NCBI GenBank assembly: GCA_000993595.1
Contig: LBWJ01000011.1
Span: forward strand, 146,862 to 210,861
Source: Candidatus Peregrinibacteria bacterium GW2011_GWC2_39_14
GTDB taxonomy: Bacteria; Patescibacteriota; Gracilibacteria; UBA1369; UBA12463
DNA length: 64,000 bases
Reading direction: 5' to 3'
This document shows, piece by piece, positions 16,504-24,800 of the stretch. The notes beneath the pieces are model-generated. The model was given only the letters and a program-made list of their open reading frames with translations. It had not been told where the DNA came from and did not search any database. Each line of letters begins with the position of its first letter. The stretch's first letter is position 1. A program made the position numbers and the translations under genes.

Positions 16504-16920
16504 TTAATCAATCTCGTCTAAATAAAAATCAACACCAAGACTGGCAACTTCAATGCGATTACTCAACAAATCCATATAAAGCTCGTTAATTTTTGCCATT
16601 ATCATATCTTCAACGCCACCACATTGCATAAAGCCCCAAATAGAAGTTCTAGCTCGCAAAAGCATAAGCCTCGTCTTTCTATGGGTATCGCGATTTTCAG
16701 CTACAACAACAAATAAAGCAGTCCTCACGCCATCAATCAATACGCTAATGGCTAATAGTTCCCTACTTGTCTCATCTGAGTCCAAATGAAAATCTTTAGG
16801 ATTGACACCAATCGAATAAAGACAACGACGATACTCACCATAATCTGAAAGCTTACGTATTCGATCACACGTAAGAACATCTACGCTCAGCCTAAAATCA
16901 ACATCATGACTATTATTCAT
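16504..16920 (-). CDS. Hypothetical protein
   Basis: 138 residues, soluble, with mixed alpha/beta character: several Arg-rich segments (KTRLMLLRARTSIWGFMQCGG), a beta-like ALFVVVAENRDTHR and an acidic end (DFYLDEID). No recognised motif or membrane segment. It is the closest gene downstream of guanylate kinase on the same strand (about 55 bp), so the two could be co-transcribed. Confidence 0.55.
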   Translation of the reverse strand: MNNSHDVDFRLSVDVLTCDRIRKLSDYGEYRRCLYSIGVNPKDFHLDSDETSRELLAISVLIDGVRTALFVVVAENRDTHRKTRLMLLRARTSIWGFMQCGGVEDMIMAKINELYMDLLSNRIEVASLGVDFYLDEID

Positions 16921-16975
16921 AAATAAACATAAAAATAGGCTTCATAATATCACGCTGAAACAAATTCACAAATTT

Positions 16976-17533
16976 TTAACTCAAAATGATCTTTTCAACC
17001 TCATCTGTAATTTCCTTAATTTTGCCTTGCGGGCTCTTCACTTTGAAATCGCACAAAACGGATTCATTCATCTCGTTTGTCGCACTTTGCATCCTTCGCG
17101 CAAGTTCTTCGTCCGACATTGGTCCGCGATGCAAAATTCGCGCCTTCAGTTCATCCAAACTTGAAATCAAAAATATGGAAAGAAGTTGTTCTTTTAAAAA
17201 TATATTTTTTATAGATTTAAACCCCTGAATATCAACTTCACGGACTACGGTTTTTCCGCTTTCAAGAGCCTCAAGAATAGGTTTTTTTAAAGTGCCATAA
17301 TAACTTTGCTTATGCACTTCCGCCCATTCCAAAAATTCACCACTTTCAATACCTTTTTTAAAATCTTCTTCGGAAATATAGCTATAAGTCGTTCCTGGGA
17401 TTTCGCCTTCTCTTGGAGCGCGCGTTGTGCAAGAAACCGGATAAACAAACTCGGGATGGCGCTTTTTAAGCTCCTCAATTACAGTCCCCTTGCCTGATCC
17501 GGACGGCCCAACGATTAAAACTAATTTACTCAT
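16976..17533 (-). CDS. gmk: Guanylate kinase
   Basis: About 185 residues. Phosphorylates GMP to GDP. P-loop GPSGSGKGT is at the N-terminus. The GMP-binding region SCTTRAPREGEIPGTTYSYISEEDF is followed by GEFLEWAEVHKQSYYGT and the REVDIQGF segment, all in normal order. The lid region has RILHRGPMSDEELARRM. One oddity is the usual [LV]DIDVQG, which here reads REVDIQG; the key Asp is kept. I chose the second ATG (17533, MSKLVLIVGP); an ATG at 17539 adds two residues. Confidence 0.95.
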   Translation of the reverse strand: MSKLVLIVGPSGSGKGTVIEELKKRHPEFVYPVSCTTRAPREGEIPGTTYSYISEEDFKKGIESGEFLEWAEVHKQSYYGTLKKPILEALESGKTVVREVDIQGFKSIKNIFLKEQLLSIFLISSLDELKARILHRGPMSDEELARRMQSATNEMNESVLCDFKVKSPQGKIKEITDEVEKIILS

Positions 17534-17572
17534 GCGCACATTATAACATGTTCCAAATTGTAGATATGAGCT

Positions 17573-17601
17573 TTGACTTTTGAGTTAATATTTGGTATAA
17601 T
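17573..17601 (+). promoter_or_regulatory. Consensus sigma-70 promoter for the 17.6-kb small RNA
   Basis: TTGACT (17573-17578), a 17-bp spacer and a perfect TATAAT (17596-17601). This is the best promoter match I see in the window. Transcription would start near 17608, and no convincing ORF follows before the strong terminator at 17775-17817. Confidence 0.75.
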
Positions 17602-17607
17602 ATGATG

Positions 17608-17817
17608 ATTTGTTCATTCAAATCTCTGAATTGTTACTTTGGCATCCCAACAATGTCACCTGTGGACTACCCTCATTGTTCACAACAAAAAAACAAAAAC
17701 ACAAAAGGAAGACATTCCTCAAAAACAAAAAATAAAGTAACAATAAAGAAGATAAATAAGTTGGAATTTATCAAAAAAGCCACTCACACAAATACTTCTG
17801 AGTGGCTTTTATTTTTA
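17608..17817 (+). ncRNA. Candidate structured small RNA, about 205 nt
   Basis: Bounded by a consensus promoter and an intrinsic terminator. An 11-bp perfect stem (17630-17640 with 17734-17744) closes a domain containing a 7-bp hairpin AACAATG/CATTGTT (17649-17655 with 17674-17680), whose 18-nt loop includes CCTGTGGAC, and a small GGAA-gaca-TTCC hairpin (17707-17718). The long closed domain with a purine-rich interior recalls housekeeping RNAs such as 6S RNA, but I cannot assign a family. A 78-codon ORF in the region is judged spurious because it includes the terminator hairpin. Confidence 0.6.
17775..17817. terminator. Bidirectional intrinsic terminator
   Basis: A 12-bp perfect stem AAAAGCCACTCA/TGAGTGGCTTTT with a 12-nt loop, then ATTTTT on the plus strand and a T run on the minus strand. 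It ends the small RNA on the plus strand and the sigma-region-4-like gene (17820-18203) on the minus strand. Confidence 0.85.
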
Positions 17818-17819
17818 TA

Positions 17820-18203
17820 TCAAACCTCCTTAAGATAAGGCCTTAACCTCCTTAAAGCGACTTGCTCAATGCGCTCCACAACTCCAATCGACAAAGAAGG
17901 CATAGCCGCTTGAATTTCTTCTAAAGAGTGTTCGCCCGCGTCAGCAATATCCAAAGCACACGACTTGTCAGGATCAACGGCAAGGACGTCAACACCGGCA
18001 TTATTAAGCGAAACTGCTCCCGTCTCTTCATTAACATTCAAATACAAATTATGAGAACAGGAGATGTGAGGGCAAGGCCTATAAACGCCAACGCATCCAC
18101 CGCGCGTTTTCGCCCTATCGCTACACAAAGCATCAACCTCGTCTTTAGGCAAAGGGTCGTCATCAAGAGGCAAAACATCGTCTAAGTTTTTTACTTTTCC
18201 CAT
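17820..18203 (-). CDS. Sigma-region-4-like HTH protein with CxxxxC motif (short paralogue)
   Basis: 127 residues. The central block CPHISCSHNLYLNVNEETGAVSLN is followed by SCALDIADAGEHSLEEI and a C-terminal helix pair GVVERIEQVALRRLRPYL that resembles sigma-70 region 4.2 (-35 recognition). A longer paralogue at 34726-35667 has the same order with a better HTH (NLTRERIRQYEVACIKKLR). The Cys residues may bind metal. It is probably a DNA-binding transcription regulator rather than a true sigma factor, since regions 2 and 3 are absent. Confidence 0.75.
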   Translation of the reverse strand: MGKVKNLDDVLPLDDDPLPKDEVDALCSDRAKTRGGCVGVYRPCPHISCSHNLYLNVNEETGAVSLNNAGVDVLAVDPDKSCALDIADAGEHSLEEIQAAMPSLSIGVVERIEQVALRRLRPYLKEV

Positions 18204-18360
18204 AAATATTAAAATAAGGGCTTATTATAATTGATTTAATAAAAATGGCAAACGCGAAAAAATATCTCAAAAAATAAATCTCAATTTTGATAACAATTTT
18301 TTGAGCCGACTCAAAAAAATATTACGCAATTTTTACTTTATTGCATTACATAGAATTCCG

Positions 18361-18434
18361 TCACGTGGCAAGCTCAGAAAAATTTGCACGAACATAAAAC
18401 TATATTTCAATATAGATTCTTGCCGCGCGGCAAG
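18361..18434. repeat. Palindromes and GGCAAGCTCA direct repeat downstream of ssb
   Basis: The 16-bp perfect palindrome CTTGCCGCGCGGCAAG lies at 18419-18434. GGCAAGCTCA occurs twice (about 18367 and 18429), and a CACGTG core sits at 18362-18367 preceded by TTCCGT. Similar CACGTG and CCGCGCGG palindromes occur together at 47141-47225. The rest of the 18204-18456 gap contains only an A/T-rich GAG/CTC hairpin near 18297-18318. Confidence 0.5.
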
Positions 18435-18456
18435 CTCAAAACTAAACCGTCGTCAT

Positions 18457-18981
18457 CTAGAATGGCAAGTCCTCAATGTTAATTTCTTCTCCAGCCGGCA
18501 CCGCATCAACCGCCATTTCATCCGCACCTGCACCCTCGCCAGAGCCTTCAGCCTTCTTTGCAACCGCCTTATGAGGCCTTTCCGCATAACTCGCACCCGC
18601 GCTTGCCCCTGCACCCATGCCCGCGCCCATTTCGCCAGATTCACTCCCCTTTTTATCCAACATAATCATATTATCCGCAATAATTTCAGTCCTATATCTT
18701 TTTACGCCATCTTGACCATCCCATTCTCGAGTTTGAAGCCTTCCTTCGATAAAAACCTTGCTTCCCTTTTTCAAATAAGTTGAGCAAATTTCAGCCAGTT
18801 TTCTCCAGGCCACGATATTATGAAATTCAACTTTTGACTGACGATTTCCCTGAGCATCATTCCATGTAAAGTTCGTCGCAATTCCAAAGCTTGCAACCAT
18901 GCTTCCGCCCGGAATTTCACGCATTTCAGGATCACGAGTCACGTTTCCAATCAATTGAACTCTGTTTAAAGACATCGCCAT
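18457..18981 (-). CDS. ssb: Single-stranded DNA-binding protein
   Basis: 174 residues. The OB-fold domain (about 1-112) starts MAMSLNRVQLIGNVTRDPEMR, with FGIATNFTWNDAQGNRQSKVEFHNIVAWRKLAEIC and YLKKGSKVFIEGRLQTREW. A Gly/Ala-rich flexible linker follows (about 118-160). The acidic tip ends EEINIEDLPF, matching the conserved SSB C-terminal DIPF-type peptide that recruits repair and replication partners. The Trp/Phe stacking residues are present. The start could be M1 or M3. Confidence 0.97.
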   Translation of the reverse strand: MAMSLNRVQLIGNVTRDPEMREIPGGSMVASFGIATNFTWNDAQGNRQSKVEFHNIVAWRKLAEICSTYLKKGSKVFIEGRLQTREWDGQDGVKRYRTEIIADNMIMLDKKGSESGEMGAGMGAGASAGASYAERPHKAVAKKAEGSGEGAGADEMAVDAVPAGEEINIEDLPF

Positions 18982-19072
18982 ATAAATTTTTGTTAAATTT
19001 TTGATGAAAAATCGTTGACACTATAATACGCAAAAATCGACCGCACAATAAAAACCGCTTGTCGGATAAAGA

Positions 19073-19354
19073 TTAATATTGAATCGTAAAATTTCTAGCC
19101 GCATCAGGAATCACAACTTTGCCCTTATATCGCACTCGCACGTGTTTTTCCCCTACACTCCCGCGCAATTCATAATCAGTAATTTCATTTATATCAACTG
19201 CACAAACCCCGGGATTCACATCCGGAATAAACTCAATTTCCCCTCGCATTGCGTCCATTTGCACATACCTTCCAATGCTATAGCCAAAAAACATGAATAT
19301 AGCTATACTTAGAACACAAATCACAGCCAAAGTAACAAAATTAGATGGTTTCAT
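19073..19354 (-). CDS. Small membrane-anchored extracytoplasmic protein
   Basis: About 93 residues from the ATG at 19354: one N-terminal transmembrane helix (about 5-27), then a beta-rich domain (VRVRYKGKVVIPDAARNFTIQY end). No family recognised. Its start overlaps the start of the divergent methyltransferase gene by 10 bp. A longer version starting at 19405 would run inside that gene and is not favoured. Confidence 0.55.
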   Translation of the reverse strand: MKPSNFVTLAVICVLSIAIFMFFGYSIGRYVQMDAMRGEIEFIPDVNPGVCAVDINEITDYELRGSVGEKHVRVRYKGKVVIPDAARNFTIQY

Positions 19355-20586
19355 TAGATCAAAATTTATACATTTTTTCGCTCGGCAGGGTCCCGGAATT
19401 GTCATTCATGGAATTAAAGGGCTTAATGAGCGAAGGCGACCAAATGATCGGCTATGAAGACGGCTTTTACGCCTTATCGCTCTCAAAACCTCTTTCAAAC
19501 CCTCAAGGAATTTTGAATATTCTTGGCGGAACAATCAAAATTTCAAAAGTTTTAAGCGAACTCCGGTTCCCTGTAAACACCCTGACCGAAACGGCTTGCG
19601 CAGTGATTACTCACCGCATTTTAGAAAAGTTTGCATCTTCATCTTCAAAAATAGTTTATGGAATAAGTGTCCACAATTTACATGCTAAAAGTGAAAATAT
19701 TCTAAAGAATTCATTAAAAAATATTAAAAAATTTCTGACAGAAAATGGCCGCTCTTCAAGGTTTGTAAATAAAGATTTTCAGAACGTTCACAACGTGATT
19801 GTCGTGCAAGAAAAGATGATAGATAAGGGCTTGGAAGCATCTATTATAAAAATCGGAGAAAAAATTTATATAACGGAAACGGTTGCGATTCAAGATTTTG
19901 AATCATATGAACATCGCGATTTCAATCGACCTGCCAGAAACATGGATTCCGGCATGCTCCCGCCAAAAACCGCACAAATCATGATAAACCTTTCCGGTAT
20001 AAATAAATTTGATTCATCGCTTCAGAATAAAAGCCCTGTAATCTATGACCCATTCTGCGGAAACGGCACAATCTTATGCGAAGCACTTTTGATGGGAGCA
20101 GAAGTTGTTGGCTCAGATAAAGCCGAAAAAGCAATTAAAGATACGCAAATAAACATAAATTGGCTCTCCAAAGAATACGAATTACAAGAACCAAAATCAT
20201 ACATTTTCGCAAAAGATATAAACGATTTAAAAGCCTCCGATTTACCGGACAAAATTGATGCAATTATCGGAGAATCTTATCTCGGCCCACGCTTACTAAG
20301 AAAACCAACGCTCGAAGAAATCGCAAAAATAAGCGCAGAACTTGAAACTTTATACGTCGCAACTCTCAAAAAACTCGCAGAATTAAAAATAAAATGCCCA
20401 ATAATTCTCGCACTCGCCGCATTTCGCGATAAATTTAGTTATCGCTATATCGAAAGCATTCCTGAAAAAGCGCTCGAATTCGGCTTCACTATCGCTCCCC
20501 TTTCTCCAAAAAAACGCTCTTCTTTGATATATGACCGCCCCGATCAATTCGTCGCACGTGAAATTTTTTGCTTCCAACTAAAATAA
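19345..20586 (+). CDS. TRM11/UPF0020-like RNA methyltransferase
   Basis: 413 residues. An N-terminal half without clear motif (a THUMP-like RNA-binding role is possible) is followed by a Rossmann methyltransferase domain from about residue 190. It has RPARNMDSGMLPPKTAQIMINLSG, then SAM motif I DPFCGNGTILCEALLMG and the acidic GSDKAEKAI. The catalytic motif IV, usually [DN]PPY, reads GESYLGP, so the catalytic chemistry may differ. This architecture fits tRNA or rRNA guanosine N2-methyltransferases; the target is unknown. The tRNA-Asn gene follows after about 50 bp. Confidence 0.85.
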   Translation: MVSLDQNLYIFSLGRVPELSFMELKGLMSEGDQMIGYEDGFYALSLSKPLSNPQGILNILGGTIKISKVLSELRFPVNTLTETACAVITHRILEKFASSSSKIVYGISVHNLHAKSENILKNSLKNIKKFLTENGRSSRFVNKDFQNVHNVIVVQEKMIDKGLEASIIKIGEKIYITETVAIQDFESYEHRDFNRPARNMDSGMLPPKTAQIMINLSGINKFDSSLQNKSPVIYDPFCGNGTILCEALLMGAEVVGSDKAEKAIKDTQININWLSKEYELQEPKSYIFAKDINDLKASDLPDKIDAIIGESYLGPRLLRKPTLEEIAKISAELETLYVATLKKLAELKIKCPIILALAAFRDKFSYRYIESIPEKALEFGFTIAPLSPKKRSSLIYDRPDQFVAREIFCFQLK

Positions 20587-20634
20587 TATTGTAAAAAATT
20601 CAAGCATAGGTATAATTCTCCTGTTCTTTAAAAC

Positions 20635-20912
20635 TCCCGAGTAGCTCAGTGGTAGAGCAACCGGCTGTATTAAGTTGCAGCTTTCCGTTGTAAAACGGAT
20701 TGAAAAACAGGGTTAATTGCGGGAAACCTAAACCTAAAAGGTAGGCAATCCGCAGCCAAGCCTCATTAAAACGAGGAAGGTTCAGAGACTAGGTGATTAC
20801 ACCATTTAACGCCCTGCATCCCACGTGGATGATGATATAGTCCATCCTTCAAGGAAACTTGGAGATAAATGTAACCGGTGGGTCGTCAGTTCGAACCTGA
20901 CCTCGGGAGCCA
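20635..20912 (+). tRNA. tRNA-Asn (GTT) interrupted by a group I intron, CCA encoded
   Basis: Exon 1 is 20635-20668 (TCCCGAG acceptor, D arm GCTC-AGTGGTA-GAGC, ACCGG anticodon stem, CTGT). Exon 2 is 20872-20909 plus CCA at 20910-20912. Joining gives anticodon loop CT-GTT-AA, which is Asn. The T arm contains GTTCGAAC, and the acceptor closes with CTCGGGA and discriminator G. The intron interrupts between anticodon positions 35 and 36. The spliced length of 72 nt plus CCA is normal. Confidence 0.93.
20669..20871 (+). ncRNA. Group I self-splicing intron, 203 nt, no ORF
   Basis: The 5' exon ends in U (20668) that pairs with G20677 in a P1 helix (exon GCTGT with internal guide GCAGC, 20677-20681), and the intron ends in omega-G (20871). 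Core elements are in order: P/Q segments TTAATTGCGGGAAACC (about 20713) and AATCCGCAGCCAAGCC (about 20747), R element GTTCAGAGACTAGG (about 20780) and S element GATATAGTCC (about 20834). GACTA/TAGTC forms P7. Hairpin TCCGTT-GTAA-AACGGA (about 20684) fits P2. It is compact and lacks a homing endonuclease. Confidence 0.93.
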
Positions 20913-20913
20913 A

Positions 20914-21804
20914 TTAATAAAAAGCCAAACCAAAATAACTCGTGGTCTCTGCGGGTTTTTTCAAGCTAAAATCAAAGGAATTGCCATGATAAACCTCCTG
21001 AGTTTTAAGTCCCCTCTTTTCAGCTAAAAGCAAAATAGTAGCAAGGCTAATTGGAGAATCTACGTAATCATTATTCAAATGAGCAATTGACTGGGTATCG
21101 CGCTCTGTTATCCACTGTCTGGTTTGTAAATCGTTTTTACTGGCCGTATCTTTATCCAAATAATGGGAAAAATCCGTAGAAGCAATTACAAGTGAATTAT
21201 CCGGCAGATTTTTATCTAACCAAGTTGCTAATCTTTCTGCATCTTGAACATTCGCATAAGAATTTATAATCACAGGCATAATTTTAGCTTGTGGGAAAAA
21301 ATATTTTACAAACGGAACAATTGCGCCAATGGAATGCTCATGAATAAAAGCGTAATAATTGGATTGTTCTCTTAAATCAGACAAAAAACTGTTAACCAGC
21401 TGATTATCGGTCGATACCCCGCCGGCCGGCGTCTGCCACTCGGCCAAAGTCGTGGCTAAGATTTCCTGACCAACGTTTTCATGGTTTGGCCCAATAATTA
21501 CAACCGTATCAATGCTTCGTCCGCTCGCTCGCTTCATTAAACCGGCGATATATTCTGAAACCAACAAGTGATGCGGCACCACAATCGCTTGAATGTTTTT
21601 TTCAGGTTTTATGTCTTTAGATTTTTCTATCGCACTAAAAAAATTATTCTTCTCATAAAACATTGGCTGTAATTCTATTTTTGGCAAGATTGAGACCAAA
21701 GACACATCTTGTTCTTTTTTCAGCAATGACTGAGTGGATAAGTAAATGACGGCGGCGATGATCAGAATAACAACCGCCGTCATGGCAATTACTTTTACTT
21801 TCAT
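20914..21804 (-). CDS. Membrane-anchored Memo-like protein (AmmeMemoRadiSam protein B)
   Basis: 296 residues: an N-terminal transmembrane anchor (about 5-24), then a Memo domain with IGPNHENVG, YAFIHEHSIGAIVPFVKYFFP, IASTDFSHYLD and C-terminal HGNSFDFS. These carry the His residues of Memo proteins, which share a dioxygenase-like fold. The three-component AmmeMemoRadiSam set is incomplete here; only a different radical SAM gene is nearby (27792). It overlaps the upstream A2M gene by 4 bp (ATGA), so they form an operon. The 3' end is 1 bp after tRNA-Asn, on the opposite strand. Confidence 0.88.
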   Translation of the reverse strand: MKVKVIAMTAVVILIIAAVIYLSTQSLLKKEQDVSLVSILPKIELQPMFYEKNNFFSAIEKSKDIKPEKNIQAIVVPHHLLVSEYIAGLMKRASGRSIDTVVIIGPNHENVGQEILATTLAEWQTPAGGVSTDNQLVNSFLSDLREQSNYYAFIHEHSIGAIVPFVKYFFPQAKIMPVIINSYANVQDAERLATWLDKNLPDNSLVIASTDFSHYLDKDTASKNDLQTRQWITERDTQSIAHLNNDYVDSPISLATILLLAEKRGLKTQEVYHGNSFDFSLKKPAETTSYFGLAFY

Positions 21805-24800
21805 TTAGCTATGTTTATTGTCTTAGGATCAGAGTAGTTGACTACTTCAGGAAAAATATAAGACTGAATCAAAGCCGGCTCAGCCAAATATTCACCAACA
21901 GTCTTTACTTGAGCGAAGTAATGCAAATCATTACTACAATATGCCCAATTACGGTAAACCATAAACTTTACCTCTTGCCCACTAATTTGATATGGATAAA
22001 GGTAACATTTGCCCTTAAGAGCATTACTGCTCATTCTACTGCCTGATTTAACCATAGGGATTAACCCACTTGGTAAAATATCAGTCACCTGAAATTCATT
22101 TACTTGCGGATCAAGAGGCTTGGCATTAAATTTGGTTTTTAATACGACTTCAACCACATCACCCTCTTTAAAGTTCGTAGTTTCTTTACCGTTCACCAAA
22201 TATTGTCTTTCAATACCGACTGTTCCATCACGCTTTATATTCATTTCAGACACAGACTTTAAAGAAACGACCGATAAACCCACATTGCCTTTGATTGAAT
22301 TAAACTTAAGTTGGTCAACTTGATTTGGATAAAGCTGGAAAGAATGAACCGACCCACCGGTAATCTTAACATCTTCTTTATTGCCAAATAAAGTATAAGC
22401 TACTTCGGCCGGACTTGGCTTTAACTGTGGCAATGTCTGACGAATATAACCAATTTTTTCTAAATCAAACAAGGTTTCACTGTTTTTATTATCACCCCAA
22501 AGCACCTGGCCATTTTCTAAATAATTCCATAAACCAACGTGTTCAGGCATGTTAAGACCGGCAGCCAACACGGAGGATAAAGCGGTGGCTTTAAAGACTT
22601 CATCCGGCTTATTACTTGTTTTTAAGATGATGAAACCTTCTTTGTTTTCACCATACTGACCAAGAATTTCAATAAAGATTTGTCGGGATTTTTCTTTATC
22701 GCCAAGATCAGACAAAGCTTGAGCCAAATATAATTTGTCTATTACGGTCAAATCTTTTCTTGTATCCAACCAAACATTCAATCTGGTCAAAACCGGCTCA
22801 TGCAATTCAGCCAAGCCATACAAAGCCAAAGAAACTTCTTCAGGATTAGCCGATGGACTTTCTAACTTTTTAAATAAATACTGCGTCAATGATTCTTTAT
22901 CAAAACCGGTTGTACCGGCTTGAGCAACCCTAGCGGATAATTCCAATTCTTCACTGGAATATGGCAAAAGAGAAATTCCACCGCTACTTAATTGATAGCT
23001 AACCCCTGGTACGGCATAATCAACAACGTCTTCATTATAATATTGTTTTAATAACTTTCTGGATTCACTCTTTGCAATTATTTGATCAATTCTATCACCC
23101 CAATTCCAACTTAAACCCTGCAAAGGACGATACAATTGATTCTGACCCTCATCACTAAGCACAACCGTGACAGGATCTTGGCCGGACAAAGTTAATTTCG
23201 TATCAGCGGTTAATACTTCATGTATTGCTACTTTTGATTGCAAACGACTCTTTATTACATTAACTGGAAGCTTGATGGAATCGTTACCTTTGTCTGTCTT
23301 TAGAGCAAAAACCGCATTTTGTTTACCTAGTTTTAATTCCGGCAATGGGAAATAAACAGACAAAAAGGCTTGACTAAGCTGTTCAGCCGCTTGAAGACCT
23401 TCGAACGAGAAATTAAATTTCACCTGATCACCCTTTATCAAAGATGCTCCATAAGCACGCACTTTAGCGATTGGTTTATCAGCCAAAAGATATTCCCCTC
23501 CAATATTTATTTCAGCAAAGACCGGCAAAGAAACCGGAATTTTTGTAGTGTTAACTCCGGCATACAAATCATTATTTATAGCCTGAGCCGTAACACGCCA
23601 AGAAGTAATATTATCCGGTAATTTGAAAGTTACATCTGCTTTTCCTGAAGAATCAGTTTTGACAACAGTAAACAAAGCCGCATCAGTAAAGAATTCCCTT
23701 GGACCACCGCCTTTTTCATTGTGGACATAAATTCCATCAGCAAAATAGGTATGCTGAGGATCAACGCGGAAGTTGTACACCTCAACCACTTCGTTAACAC
23801 GATCAATCGATTCAATCTTAACCAATTTATTAGCATCATTTATTAGGTAATCCCCTACTTTTAGCTTACCGGCTTCCACAAAGCTACCGGCACTAAAAAT
23901 CAAATGCTGTGGCGTTACTTTTAACTTATTATTAATAATCAAATAAAATGGCACTGTGTGCTTATACAGCTCGGCCACTTGTCCGGAAACTAGTTCTCGC
24001 TTAACCGGATTGGAAAAGGTTTGTATTTTATCGCCAACAGCGATTTGTTCAATCGATTTTTTACTTCCATCGTCCATATTGATCATTGTCCCGGCCAAGA
24101 AACAACCACCCTTTTCAGCACCGCCAAAATCGTCATTGATTGACTGATGAGTTTGTAAAGACAACAGACTGCCCGAGAAAACTCTGGAATAAATTTTTTC
24201 TATTGGACTAACTTGCTCATCTTGAACTGAATAAAAAGCTTCATCAACCAGATTCAGGTTCACTTCCGCTTCAATCGGTTTATTGTTTTTATCCATCACC
24301 CCAACAGACATTTTCACTTCTTCACCCGGTTTATATTTTTCCTTATCGGTCTTTAGGTTTATTTTTAGATTTTTTTGCTCATAATCATACCAAACAACCG
24401 CGCTACTATAGCCACTCTCAACCACATCATAAGACCTACCGTTAAAATACACACCGGTAACATCCACGTTAGGGATATCACGTTTTTCAAAAGAAAATTT
24501 GTATATCGGCTCATTAAATACACCAAATTCCTGCAAGCCGTTTTGCATTTGAGCAAAAAGGAATTTATTTTCTCCAACCGGCAATAAACTATCATTTTCT
24601 AAAAACTTCACACTCACATTGTCGCCCACTGAATATTTCTCAGTACCATCTTTCCCAACTTCCAAATGATAATATTTATAATTGCCACTATTAACATAAC
24701 GATTAAAAATCGTACCATCATAATAATATAAATAGCCTTTTTCCAGATCATAAAAGCCATTGCTCCCAAAGAATTTCGCTTTTACTTCATAAGAAGCACC

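Noticed and set aside
16240..16521. 93-codon ORF across tRNA-Gln
   Set aside because: It covers the tRNA on the opposite strand and includes its antisense; not coding.
17602..17838. 78-codon ORF on the plus strand
   Set aside because: It runs through a strong terminator hairpin and into the convergent gene, has no protein-like composition, and the region has the layout of a small RNA gene.
18297..18318. TTTTTTGAG/CTCAAAAAA hairpin as ssb terminator
   Set aside because: The stem has only three G/C-containing pairs, and the T run is before rather than after the hairpin on each strand.
18301..18783. 160-codon ORF antisense to ssb
   Set aside because: It is opposite the clear SSB coding frame, and its Arg/His/Phe-rich sequence is typical of an antisense shadow.
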